Part shown: positions 25,328 to 31,878 of the stretch, one piece after another
Position numbering within the stretch: position 1 is the first letter of the stretch
Layout of the letters: each line of letters starts with the position of its first letter
Assembly (NCBI RefSeq): GCF_014203045.1
Contig: NZ_JACHIF010000003.1
Location: forward strand, 310,001 to 374,000
Source of the DNA: Prosthecobacter dejongeii
Lineage (GTDB): Bacteria; Verrucomicrobiota; Verrucomicrobiia; Verrucomicrobiales; Verrucomicrobiaceae
Direction: 5' to 3'
Length of the DNA stretch: 64,000 nt
The notes under the pieces: model-generated
The model's database searches: none
What the model was told of the DNA's origin: nothing
Seen by the model: the letters and a program-made list of their open reading frames with translations, nothing else
Translations under genes and position numbers: made by a program

Positions 25328-25400
25328 CGGATACGAGAGAGCCAGCGAACTCGCTTGTTTTGGAGACAAGAGGCGCCCGGGGCAGCACCGGGGTATCCGA
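25328..25400 (+). tRNA. tRNA-Pro(TGG)
   Basis: Acceptor CGGATAC/GTATCCG, D stem GAG/CTC, anticodon arm CTTGT-TTTGGAG-ACAAG reading TGG, T arm CCCGG-GGCAGCA-CCGGG. Discriminator A, then CCC and a T5 run. Confidence 0.87.
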
Positions 25401-25412
25401 CCCTTTTTCTTT

Positions 25413-25485
25413 CGGTCAGTCGCTTAACAGTCAAAGCACCGGGCTCATAACCCGAGAGATGCGGGTGCAACTCCCGCCAGACCGA
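25413..25485 (+). tRNA. tRNA-Met(CAT), initiator-like anticodon stem
   Basis: Acceptor CGGTCAG/CAGACCG (6 of 7), D stem GCTT/AAGC with loop AACAGTCA, anticodon loop CTCATAA reading CAT, T arm GCGGG-TGCAACT-CCCGC. The stem has three consecutive G-C pairs next to the loop (GGG/CCC), as in initiator tRNA, but pair 1-72 is C-G, not the initiator mismatch. Confidence 0.82.
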
Positions 25486-25497
25486 TTTTATCAATTC

Positions 25498-25553
25498 AAG
25501 GAGTGTGGGCTTCCAGCCCTCACGTGCTGAGGCCAAGATGGCCTCACTCCTTG
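25498..25553 (+). other. tRNA-like unit without an anticodon arm
   Basis: AAGGAGT pairs with ACTCCTT as a 7-bp acceptor, and GAGGC-CAAGATG-GCCTC stands where the T arm should be, directly before the 3' acceptor strand. GGGC-TTCCA-GCCC stands as the D arm. Between them only TCACGTGCT replaces the anticodon arm. It has the spacing of an array unit but cannot decode. Confidence 0.55.
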
Positions 25554-25558
25554 TTTAC

Positions 25559-25633
25559 GCCGCACTAGCCCAATCTGGCAGAGGCACTGAGCTCAGACCT
25601 CAGAGGTTCTTGGTTCGAATCCAAGGTGTTGCA
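25559..25633 (+). tRNA. tRNA-Leu(CAG), canonical T loop
   Basis: Acceptor GCCGCAC/GTGTTGC with one mismatch, anticodon arm CTGAG-CTCAGAC-CTCAG reading CAG, canonical T arm CTTGG-TTCGAAT-CCAAG and a GG-containing D loop. It lacks the long variable arm normal for bacterial leucine tRNA. Discriminator A. Confidence 0.85.
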
Positions 25634-25657
25634 CCTTTTTTGTTAGTCCATTTCTAC

Positions 25658-25730
25658 GTCTCCGTAGCTCAGCAGAGAGAGCGGCTGTTTACGAAGCAGC
25701 AGGCCGCAGGTGCAAATCCTGCCGGGGACA
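25658..25730 (+). tRNA. tRNA-Arg(ACG)
   Basis: Acceptor GTCTCCG/CGGGGAC with one wobble, D stem GCTC/GAGC with loop AGCAGAGA, anticodon arm GCTGT-TTACGAA-GCAGC reading ACG, T arm GCAGG-TGCAAAT-CCTGC. A34 would normally be edited to inosine by TadA. Confidence 0.87.
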
Positions 25731-25738
25731 CTTTTTCT

Positions 25739-25830
25739 GGAACGTGATCCGGGCGAGGCCCCGGGACTCTTTGCTAAAGAGATCGTGCGGCTAGGTGCCG
25801 CATGGGGAGCATGCCCTCCGCGTTCCGCCA
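25739..25830 (+). tRNA. tRNA-Ser(GCT)
   Basis: Acceptor GGAACGT/GCGTTCC, anticodon loop TTGCTAA reading GCT, a long variable arm (CGGC/GCCG) as expected of class II serine tRNA, T loop AGCATGC. Discriminator G and encoded CCA. Confidence 0.85.
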
Positions 25831-25838
25831 TCTTTTTT

Positions 25839-25914
25839 GACCCTGTCGTCTAACGGCTCAGGACCTCCGACTTTCTATCGGATAATACGGGTTCGATTCC
25901 CGTCAGGGTCGCCA
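25839..25914 (+). tRNA. tRNA-Glu(TTC), canonical
   Basis: Acceptor GACCCTG/CAGGGTC, D stem GTC/GAC with loop containing GG, anticodon arm TCCGA-CTTTCTA-TCGGA reading TTC, canonical T loop TTCGATT, discriminator G and encoded CCA. The most orthodox unit in the array. Confidence 0.93.
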
Positions 25915-25923
25915 TTTCTTGAA

Positions 25924-25995
25924 CGGTCCAAAGCTTAGATAGCGAAGCAGCCGGCTTTTAACCGGCATAGCGGGGTGCATGTCCCCGTGGACCGA
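25924..25995 (+). tRNA. tRNA-Lys(TTT)
   Basis: Acceptor CGGTCCA/TGGACCG, D stem GCTT/AAGC, anticodon arm GCCGG-CTTTTAA-CCGGC reading TTT, T arm CGGGG-TGCATGT-CCCCG. Discriminator A; CTTTT follows. Last unit of the array, 17 bp before the next coding sequence. Confidence 0.87.
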
Positions 25996-26012
25996 CTTTT
26001 CACACTTACTGA

Positions 26013-26729
26013 ATGAACCCCCAAACCCAAAAAACCAACGATAAACAGTTACTATCCCTGCATCGCGAGCGCAAAAAGCTGCGGCGAAAGCAAATGGAGA
26101 CAGCCCTGCTAGAACCCCCGATCCGGCGAGGCTGGAAACGCCTTCATTTCCTAACCGAAGATGCCGAACGAAGGGAGGATGCTGACGTTCTCCGGGCTAT
26201 TCTCGAAAAGATCAACGTCATCCGCTATCATTGGCGAAGAAATTTTAAACCTACCAACAGCAAACGCCGTCAGCAGTTGTATATTACGGATCACCAACTT
26301 TCCTGGCTATGGCCTACGGATTTTGGTCCTCGCAGGCTGCTGGATGCCAAATGGATTTCTTATTTTAAGCCAGCGTTGGCTCTATGGTCCGGTTATCCTC
26401 AGTGGGTGCTGGAATTCAGTCAGCCGGAACTCTTTGAATTGCGAGTCGTTCCACATTTACAAACAGAAGGAAAGATCCTTGACCCAGAAACGGAGAGCAG
26501 GCTGGCCTGGATTGAAGCAAAGTTGGAAGGGCCTGGCAGATACCGACTGGAAAAACTGACCAACTGCAGTCGCTCTTACGGACAGAATTTGAGAAGAGAC
26601 CGTCTGAGAGAAAAAATCGCCCAGGAACGGCTTTTTGCGGCGCTGGCTGGCGATGTCGAAGCGGAGGAGAGAAGCCTGTTTTTCTGGCTTTTCCCCTCCG
26701 CTTCGAGGCGTCTCATCGGGGCCGCCTAA
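26013..26729 (+). CDS. Unrecognised basic protein between tRNA array and rtcB
   Basis: A 238-residue protein I do not recognise. It is very basic at the N-terminus (RERKKLRRKQMETALLE, RRGWKRLHFL), has a KINVIRYHWRRNFK segment, a Trp/Phe-rich middle (DHQLSWLWPTDFGPRR, WISYFKPALALWSGYPQWVL) and a charged, helical C-terminus. There is no signal peptide or membrane segment. It starts 17 bp after tRNA-Lys and ends about 80 bp before rtcB on the same strand, so it probably belongs to this RNA-related locus. RNA binding is inference from charge and position only. Confidence 0.75.
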   Translation: MNPQTQKTNDKQLLSLHRERKKLRRKQMETALLEPPIRRGWKRLHFLTEDAERREDADVLRAILEKINVIRYHWRRNFKPTNSKRRQQLYITDHQLSWLWPTDFGPRRLLDAKWISYFKPALALWSGYPQWVLEFSQPELFELRVVPHLQTEGKILDPETESRLAWIEAKLEGPGRYRLEKLTNCSRSYGQNLRRDRLREKIAQERLFAALAGDVEAEERSLFFWLFPSASRRLIGAA

Positions 26730-26742
26730 CTAATTCTATGAT

Positions 26743-26788
26743 GAAGCCGCAGCAGGCTTCGCGTCTAACTTTTGGAGTCTTTCACTCC
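26743..26788 (+). promoter_or_regulatory. Two small hairpins upstream of rtcB
   Basis: GAAGCC-GCAGCA-GGCTTC (26743-26760) and GGAGT-CTTTC-ACTCC (26774-26788) lie in the 82-bp leader of rtcB. The second hides a GGAG. Neither has a T run, so they may act in the leader RNA rather than as terminators. Confidence 0.4.
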
Positions 26789-26811
26789 TCCATTTTAACA
26801 ACACTCGTTTT

Positions 26812-28230
26812 ATGAACTCTCAATCACTCACCCGCCTCGGCATTCCCGAGGGGGCAGCGCTGGACTTTGGTCTGGCGTTCGCTGCCAATCATGCCAGCTC
26901 TGGCGGCGATCCCTCCCGGCTGGAGGAAGACATCTGCGCCATCATCGCAGATCCTGCGGCTTTTCTAGGTGACCCTTTGCGCGAGGCTTTGGCCCGGGCT
27001 CTGTATGTGCCTGCTAACAAACAGCGCGATGCCCTGGCCCCCTGGCAGCAGTGGGGTTCGGGTCTGGAAGCTGGGGCTGTGCAGCAACTGGCGAATGCCT
27101 GCGCGCTGCCGGTCGCAGTGGCGGGGGCGCTGATGCCGGATGCACATCAGGGATACGGCCTGCCCATCGGAGGGGTGCTGGCAACGGATCAATGCGTGAT
27201 CCCCTACGCCGTGGGCGTGGACATCGCCTGTCGCATGAGGTTGAGCGTTTATGATCGAAAGGCTAACATCATCCCCGGGCAGAAAGGTCGCCTCGCCAAC
27301 ATCTTGGAACGTGAAACCAACTTTGGCATGGGAGGTGCGTTTAAAGACAAACGGAATCACGAGGTGATGGATGAGGACTGGAATGTCAGTCCCATCACTC
27401 GACGGTTCAAAGACAAGGCCTGGGCGCAGCTCGGCACGAGTGGTTCGGGGAATCACTTCGTCGAATTCGGTGCCTTTGAAGTCACCGTGGATCAGGTGGA
27501 GGCGCTGAAGCAATCCGGTTTCGACATGCCGCCCGGTGAATACCTAGCCCTGCTCTCCCACAGTGGATCGCGAGGTGCAGGGGCGCAGGTGTGCCAGCAT
27601 TACAGCCACATCGCTACGGAGCGGCGCTACGACCTGCCGAAGGACATGAAGCACCTGTCCTGGCTGACCTTTGAGGAAGAAGCGGGCCAGGAATACTGGG
27701 CTGCCATGAACCTCATGGGGCGCTATGCGGCGGCTAACCATGAATTGATCCACAAAACCATCGCCAAAAAAGTGGGGGCCCATGTGATCCTCGACATCGA
27801 AAATCATCACAACTTTGCCTGGAAGGAGATACACGTCATCCAGGGCCAGGAGCGCGAGGTGGTAGTGCATCGCAAAGGGGCCACCCCAGCGGCGATGGGG
27901 GAACTGGGTGTCATCCCCGGTTCCATGGCGACACCTGGATTTGTAGTGAGAGGCCGCGGGCAAGCGGGCTCTCTGAACAGCGCCTCCCATGGGGCTGGAC
28001 GGGTGATGAGCCGGGCGGAGGCCAAGCAGAGCTTCACCTGGGGCGGTGTGAGGAAACAACTCGCCGCAGCTGGGGTCGAGCTGCTCAGCGCCGGCATTGA
28101 TGAAGTGCCTGGGGTTTATAAGGACATCCACAACGTCATGGCCGCGCAGCAAGATCTAGTGGAAGTGCTAGGGCAGTTCCAGCCGCGCATTGTGAAAATG
28201 TGCCCGGCGGGAGACAAGGCGGAAGATTGA
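26812..28230 (+). CDS. rtcB: RtcB RNA ligase
   Basis: A 472-residue GTP- and manganese-dependent ligase that joins RNA 2',3'-cyclic-phosphate or 3'-phosphate ends to 5'-OH ends, the ends left by many tRNA-cutting toxins. Motifs: PDAHQGYGLPIGGV, the metal cysteine in GVDIACRM, GTSGSGNHFVE, LLSHSGSRGAG, and the guanylate-accepting histidine in SASHGAGRVMSR. The C-terminus (NVMAAQQDLVEVLGQFQPRI) is complete. No archease, rtcA or rtcR neighbour is present. Its company is a tRNA array and a dead RNA ligase, which points to tRNA repair rather than housekeeping splicing. Confidence 0.95.
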   Translation: MNSQSLTRLGIPEGAALDFGLAFAANHASSGGDPSRLEEDICAIIADPAAFLGDPLREALARALYVPANKQRDALAPWQQWGSGLEAGAVQQLANACALPVAVAGALMPDAHQGYGLPIGGVLATDQCVIPYAVGVDIACRMRLSVYDRKANIIPGQKGRLANILERETNFGMGGAFKDKRNHEVMDEDWNVSPITRRFKDKAWAQLGTSGSGNHFVEFGAFEVTVDQVEALKQSGFDMPPGEYLALLSHSGSRGAGAQVCQHYSHIATERRYDLPKDMKHLSWLTFEEEAGQEYWAAMNLMGRYAAANHELIHKTIAKKVGAHVILDIENHHNFAWKEIHVIQGQEREVVVHRKGATPAAMGELGVIPGSMATPGFVVRGRGQAGSLNSASHGAGRVMSRAEAKQSFTWGGVRKQLAAAGVELLSAGIDEVPGVYKDIHNVMAAQQDLVEVLGQFQPRIVKMCPAGDKAED

Positions 28231-28453
28231 ATGTGAACCGCCCGAATTTGGGGCGCTCACCTGGTAAAGTTTCTTTCTGGAAACTCCCTAACCTTGCCTT
28301 CGTCAAAAGTCTTTTGGCAGGCGTAACCATAAAGCTGACAAATTTGCCACTTGGCAAATGCCTAAGTTGCTGCACGATAAGTGCCCAACATAGAGGAACG
28401 AACACCGCGTCGTCCCTTCGTGCCGTCAATTCCCGTCAATAAGGAGCCGAAGC
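28231..28453 (+). other. Intergenic leader of the HNH gene
   Basis: No gene. A clean hairpin ATTTGCC-ACTT-GGCAAAT lies at 28342-28359 without a T run, and GTTTC-TTTCT-GGAAAC near 28268-28283. An AAGGAG ribosome-binding site (28441-28446) precedes the HNH start codon. Confidence 0.45.
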
Positions 28454-29071
28454 ATGAATGATGTGTTGAACAAATCTACTGTCCTAGTTTTGAATCGAAA
28501 CTGGCAAGCCATCGGTGTGAAATCACCTGCCGATGCCTTTAGCATGATGGCCGCTGGCAATGCCACAGCGCTGAACATCTCCGCTGAAGATGACATGACC
28601 CCCGTCACCTGGCAGGACTGGATGCGCCTGCCGGTGAATGAGGGGGACAATGCCATCGGCACGGTCCACGGTCCGGTGCGTGTGCCCACCGTCCTGGTGC
28701 TGGCGCGTTTTGACCGTGTGCCCAAGCGCCGGCCGAAGTTCTGTGCCAAGGCCATCTGGGAGCGCGATGGTGGCGTGTGCCAATACACCGGACGCAAGCT
28801 GAAGCCTAACGAAGGGAACATTGACCACATCGTGCCGGTTTCTCGCGGAGGCAAAAGCACCTGGGATAACTGTGTGCTGGCCGATAAAAAGGTGAATAGC
28901 AAAAAGGGCAGCAAGCTGCCAGAAGAAGCGGGGCTGAAACTCCTGCGCCGCCCTTCTGCCCCCCGTGAACTGCCCGTGACCCAGCTCATTCGCAATACCT
29001 ACCAAGTTCGCGATTGGGAAGTGTTCCTGGCTCACGCTGGCATCTTCCAGACGGACCGCGCCGTGAGCTAA
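28454..29071 (+). CDS. HNH endonuclease
   Basis: A 205-residue HNH nuclease. The core reads WERDGGVCQYTGRKL then NIDHIVPVSRGGKSTWDNCV and ADKKVNSKKG (residues about 105-160). Tyr-Thr-Gly replaces the second zinc-binding Cys pair found in some relatives. The N-terminal domain begins VLVLNRNWQAIGVKS, a pattern seen in genome-encoded HNH proteins of Verrucomicrobia and Planctomycetes. The start has a strong AAGGAG, unlike most genes here. It follows rtcB on the same strand; whether it belongs functionally to that locus is unclear. Confidence 0.9.
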   Translation: MNDVLNKSTVLVLNRNWQAIGVKSPADAFSMMAAGNATALNISAEDDMTPVTWQDWMRLPVNEGDNAIGTVHGPVRVPTVLVLARFDRVPKRRPKFCAKAIWERDGGVCQYTGRKLKPNEGNIDHIVPVSRGGKSTWDNCVLADKKVNSKKGSKLPEEAGLKLLRRPSAPRELPVTQLIRNTYQVRDWEVFLAHAGIFQTDRAVS

Positions 29072-29092
29072 AAGCTGGCGCGCGGTTTCCAA

Positions 29093-29128
29093 TAAAAAAA
29101 CGCCGCCTGTTTCCAGGCGGCGTTTTTT
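29093..29128. terminator. Bidirectional terminator
   Basis: AACGCCGCCTG pairs with CAGGCGGCGTT around TTTC, flanked by A7 on the left and T7 on the right. It serves the HNH gene on the plus strand and the peroxiredoxin gene on the minus strand. Confidence 0.9.
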
Positions 29129-29147
29129 TGTGGGAGATCTCGCTTCC

Positions 29148-29669
29148 TTACTTTGTTTCAGCCAGCACGCGCTTGATGTCGGCGGCCTGTTCAGCCGTGG
29201 AGGCTTTGGAGTCTTTCCAGACGATCTTGTCGCCCTTGATCAGGAAGGCCTGGCGGCTGGCGAGATTCATGCTGCCTTTGACGATGCGGTCCACCTTGAA
29301 GGCATCCACGATCTTGCCTTCGGGATCGGCGATGAGGTCGTAGGGCAGGGTGAAGTCGTCCTTGAATTTCTTTTGCGCTTCCGGTTTGTCAAAGGACACG
29401 CCTAGCACCTGCACGCCGTCTTTGCTCAGATCGGCAAAGGCATCGCGGAGAGAGCAGGCCTGCTTGGTGCAGCCGGGGGTGTTGGCCTTCGGGTAAAAGA
29501 AGACGACCGTGGGGCCTTTCGCATACACGTCGGCAAAGGCCACAGTTTTGCCATCCTGATTGGTGCCGGAGACCTGCGGGGCAGGCAGACTGACTTTTTC
29601 ACCTTCGCCGGCGAGGGCGCTGGTGCAGAGGCTGGCGGCGAGGGCGAGGAGAGTGAGGGTGTGTTTCAT
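29148..29669 (-). CDS. Exported peroxiredoxin (BCP-like)
   Basis: A 173-residue thiol peroxidase. A signal peptide (LTLLALAASLCTSALAG) is followed by the AhpC/TSA fold. The peroxidatic cysteine is in NTPGCTKQACSLRD with a resolving cysteine five residues later, the arrangement of BCP/PrxQ atypical two-Cys enzymes. Periplasmic location distinguishes it from the usual cytoplasmic BCP. ATG 29669 starts the signal peptide; the upstream in-frame extension is not needed. Confidence 0.92.
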   Translation of the reverse strand: MKHTLTLLALAASLCTSALAGEGEKVSLPAPQVSGTNQDGKTVAFADVYAKGPTVVFFYPKANTPGCTKQACSLRDAFADLSKDGVQVLGVSFDKPEAQKKFKDDFTLPYDLIADPEGKIVDAFKVDRIVKGSMNLASRQAFLIKGDKIVWKDSKASTAEQAADIKRVLAETK

Positions 29670-29754
29670 GGACAAAGGAAGATGTTTGACAGCGCTGCGC
29701 TGAAAACGCTTCATAAAACGTCTGAAGGGGGCAAGTTATTCCCAAATCACTGCC

Positions 29755-30555
29755 ATGTTCTACGATGCCCACAACCATCTCCAGGATGCTCGTTTGGCAG
29801 AGTGGCGCACGCAGGGGCTGGCCGCTCTAGCCACAGACCTGCCGCTAGCAGAGGCGGTGGTGAATGGCTGCACGGAGGCCGACTGGCCCGGTGTGGCCGC
29901 CCTGGCCCAGGCCCACGCGTGGGTGCGGCCCTCCTTTGGCCTGCACCCCTGGTATGTGGCGGCGCGGGGGGCGGGCTGGCTGGCCACGCTGGAGCACTGG
30001 CTGCACATTTTTCCCGAAGCGGCTGTGGGAGAGATCGGCCTGGATCGCTGGGTGGAAAATCACGATGTGCCCACGCAGGTGGCCTGCTTCCACGCGCAGC
30101 TCGCCCTGGCCGTGAAGCTGGAGCGCCCCGCCACCATCCACTGCCTGCGTGCCTGGGGCCTGCTGGAGGAGAGCCTACGCAACCAGCCGCTGCCCGCGCG
30201 CGGTTTCCTGCTGCACTCTTACAGCGGCCCGGTGGAGATGGTGCCTGGGTGGGTGAAAAAAGGCGCGTACTTTTCCCTCTCGCCCGCGTTTGGCCAGGCA
30301 CGCAAAGCGGCCCAGCGCGCCACCTTTCAGGCCGTGCCGCTGGATCGCCTGCTGGCCGAAACGGATGCGCCGGACATGCCCCCACCACCGGAGCTGAATG
30401 ACCACCCTCTGGGCCCCGCCACCGCGCCGCTGAATCACCCCGCGAATCTGCGGGTGAGCTACACCCTACTGGCTGAGATACGCGGCATGCCGTTGGCAGA
30501 GCTCATCGGCCACATCGAGGCAAACCACCGACGTCTTTTCGGCCAGCCGAGGTGA
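29755..30555 (+). CDS. TatD family hydrolase
   Basis: A 266-residue metal-dependent amidohydrolase-fold protein. Metal ligands: FYDAHNHLQD at the N-terminus, GEIGLD, TIHCLRAWG, LLHSYSG and LLAETDAPDM. TatD proteins are 3'-5' exonucleases acting on DNA and RNA in quality control. The length is normal. It diverges from the peroxiredoxin gene, with 85 bp between their starts. Confidence 0.88.
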   Translation: MFYDAHNHLQDARLAEWRTQGLAALATDLPLAEAVVNGCTEADWPGVAALAQAHAWVRPSFGLHPWYVAARGAGWLATLEHWLHIFPEAAVGEIGLDRWVENHDVPTQVACFHAQLALAVKLERPATIHCLRAWGLLEESLRNQPLPARGFLLHSYSGPVEMVPGWVKKGAYFSLSPAFGQARKAAQRATFQAVPLDRLLAETDAPDMPPPPELNDHPLGPATAPLNHPANLRVSYTLLAEIRGMPLAELIGHIEANHRRLFGQPR

Positions 30556-30642
30556 GAGGGAAGGGGCACTCGATCACGCTTTCGGTTAGCCGATTTAACA
30601 AAGGCCTAAGGGAAAATCATGAGGCAAGGCGCGGTGGCTCAT

Positions 30643-31200
30643 TTAGTGACTGGTAGTCCCGTTCATTCGATCCATTTGCAGATGTTGAAAGTATTCCAGC
30701 CTCTTATCGCTTTCAGACTTGGCGTCATTGGAGATGCTGTCTTGAAACATCTGATTTGCTATCCAAGCCATGCCCGCGATCATCATCGCATCATGGGCCT
30801 TTTTCTGCTCTCTGTTACGCTGCCACTGGGCACGACCTGCGGCGAGGTCTGAGGAACTGCCACCGCCGATTTTAACTAATTTAGCAGCCGTGGCAGAATG
30901 TCCATTCACCGCAGCCGCATAAGCCAAAGATCGGCCTTCAGGACTGCGCGTTTTGAGCGATGCTCCACTGTTATAGAGCAGGTCTATCGCATCCTCATTG
31001 CCGTGGCTCGCGACATAATAAATGGGCTGCAACCCATTGATAGGGCGTGTGGCATTGGTGCGATTGCAGGTCGAAAAAAGTGTCCTGGTGTCATTACTCA
31101 CGACAGCTTCGGCAAAGGCACGATCAAACGAATGACTTTGAAGTTCTGTGCAAGCAGATAATCCGACCACACTCATTAGAGCACAAAGAAAGGCTTTCAT
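30643..31200 (-). CDS. Lipoprotein with ankyrin-like repeats
   Basis: A 185-residue protein. The lipobox VGLSAC places the lipidated cysteine near residue 17. Ankyrin-type repeats cover about 50-115 (NGLQPIYYVASHGNEDAIDL, then SPEGRSLAYAAAVNGHSATA). The C-terminal part is rich in Met, Asp and Lys with no known domain. It lies just downstream of another small lipoprotein on the same strand, 32 bp apart, suggesting one transcript. Role unknown, likely protein-protein contact in the envelope. Confidence 0.8.
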   Translation of the reverse strand: MKAFLCALMSVVGLSACTELQSHSFDRAFAEAVVSNDTRTLFSTCNRTNATRPINGLQPIYYVASHGNEDAIDLLYNSGASLKTRSPEGRSLAYAAAVNGHSATAAKLVKIGGGSSSDLAAGRAQWQRNREQKKAHDAMMIAGMAWIANQMFQDSISNDAKSESDKRLEYFQHLQMDRMNGTTSH

Positions 31201-31232
31201 AGCTTCAGTAAAATGGAGTGATGCAGAGTTTG

Positions 31233-31790
31233 TTAGGGGGTATAAAAAACAGCATTCTGACCGCCAACGTTTACCACCGAACCATTTCTAGCAGTGGTCA
31301 CCGGGTAAGATTTCTCCTCGGCCTTTCCTGCGACGAAAGAGCCGTCAGACCGTTGACGCACTTTGACACGCACCATCGCGCGTTTGGAACCCGTCTGAGA
31401 GTCTCCTTGCACTGGGACGGCGACGTAACTCGCGCCAGAGGCTTTCACCCCACGCATCACGCTGTTGTTGGATGCCAGGGCATAGTTCGCCTGCTCCTGC
31501 GCATACTGTCTTTGTTGCAAAGAGGCTTTGTAAAGCAAGGAAACACCCGCCCCAGCCCCAGCGCCGATGAGACTGCCCATAAGTGCCCGCTGCTGACTGT
31601 TTTGACCATTACTTGTAGCGCTGCCGATGACCGCCCCGGTCAGACCGCCCAAGACAGCCATGCGGTTAGGATCCTCCAAAGTTCGAGCGACTTCTGCACA
31701 GGAATTTAAAAAAGTGCCAGCCATGACACAGCATGACAGGCGTTTAAAAAGAGTGGTGAATGCATGTGAGGTGAGGTAAGGAATATTCAT
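31233..31790 (-). CDS. Glycine-zipper lipoprotein
   Basis: A 185-residue protein with a lipobox-like GTFLNSC (Cys about residue 31). Residues about 47-85 form a glycine zipper (AVLGGLTGAVIGSATS, MGSLIGAGAGAGVSLLY) of the kind found in SmpA/Rick17kDa-like outer-membrane proteins. The C-terminal half is a basic beta-rich segment (MVRVKVRQRSDGSFVAGKAE). Upstream of the ankyrin-like lipoprotein gene, probably in the same transcript. Confidence 0.8.
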   Translation of the reverse strand: MNIPYLTSHAFTTLFKRLSCCVMAGTFLNSCAEVARTLEDPNRMAVLGGLTGAVIGSATSNGQNSQQRALMGSLIGAGAGAGVSLLYKASLQQRQYAQEQANYALASNNSVMRGVKASGASYVAVPVQGDSQTGSKRAMVRVKVRQRSDGSFVAGKAEEKSYPVTTARNGSVVNVGGQNAVFYTP

Positions 31791-31878
31791 GGGGACATCC
31801 TGCTAAACCGCGCTCTAGGAGCTCCGTAACGCCCGCATTATAAAAAAAACATTTCCGTGATTTTTAGTCTCCAGAACC

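Noticed and set aside
23776..25995. CRISPR array
   Set aside because: Units are regularly spaced but are not identical repeats. Each folds as a tRNA with its own anticodon and acceptor.
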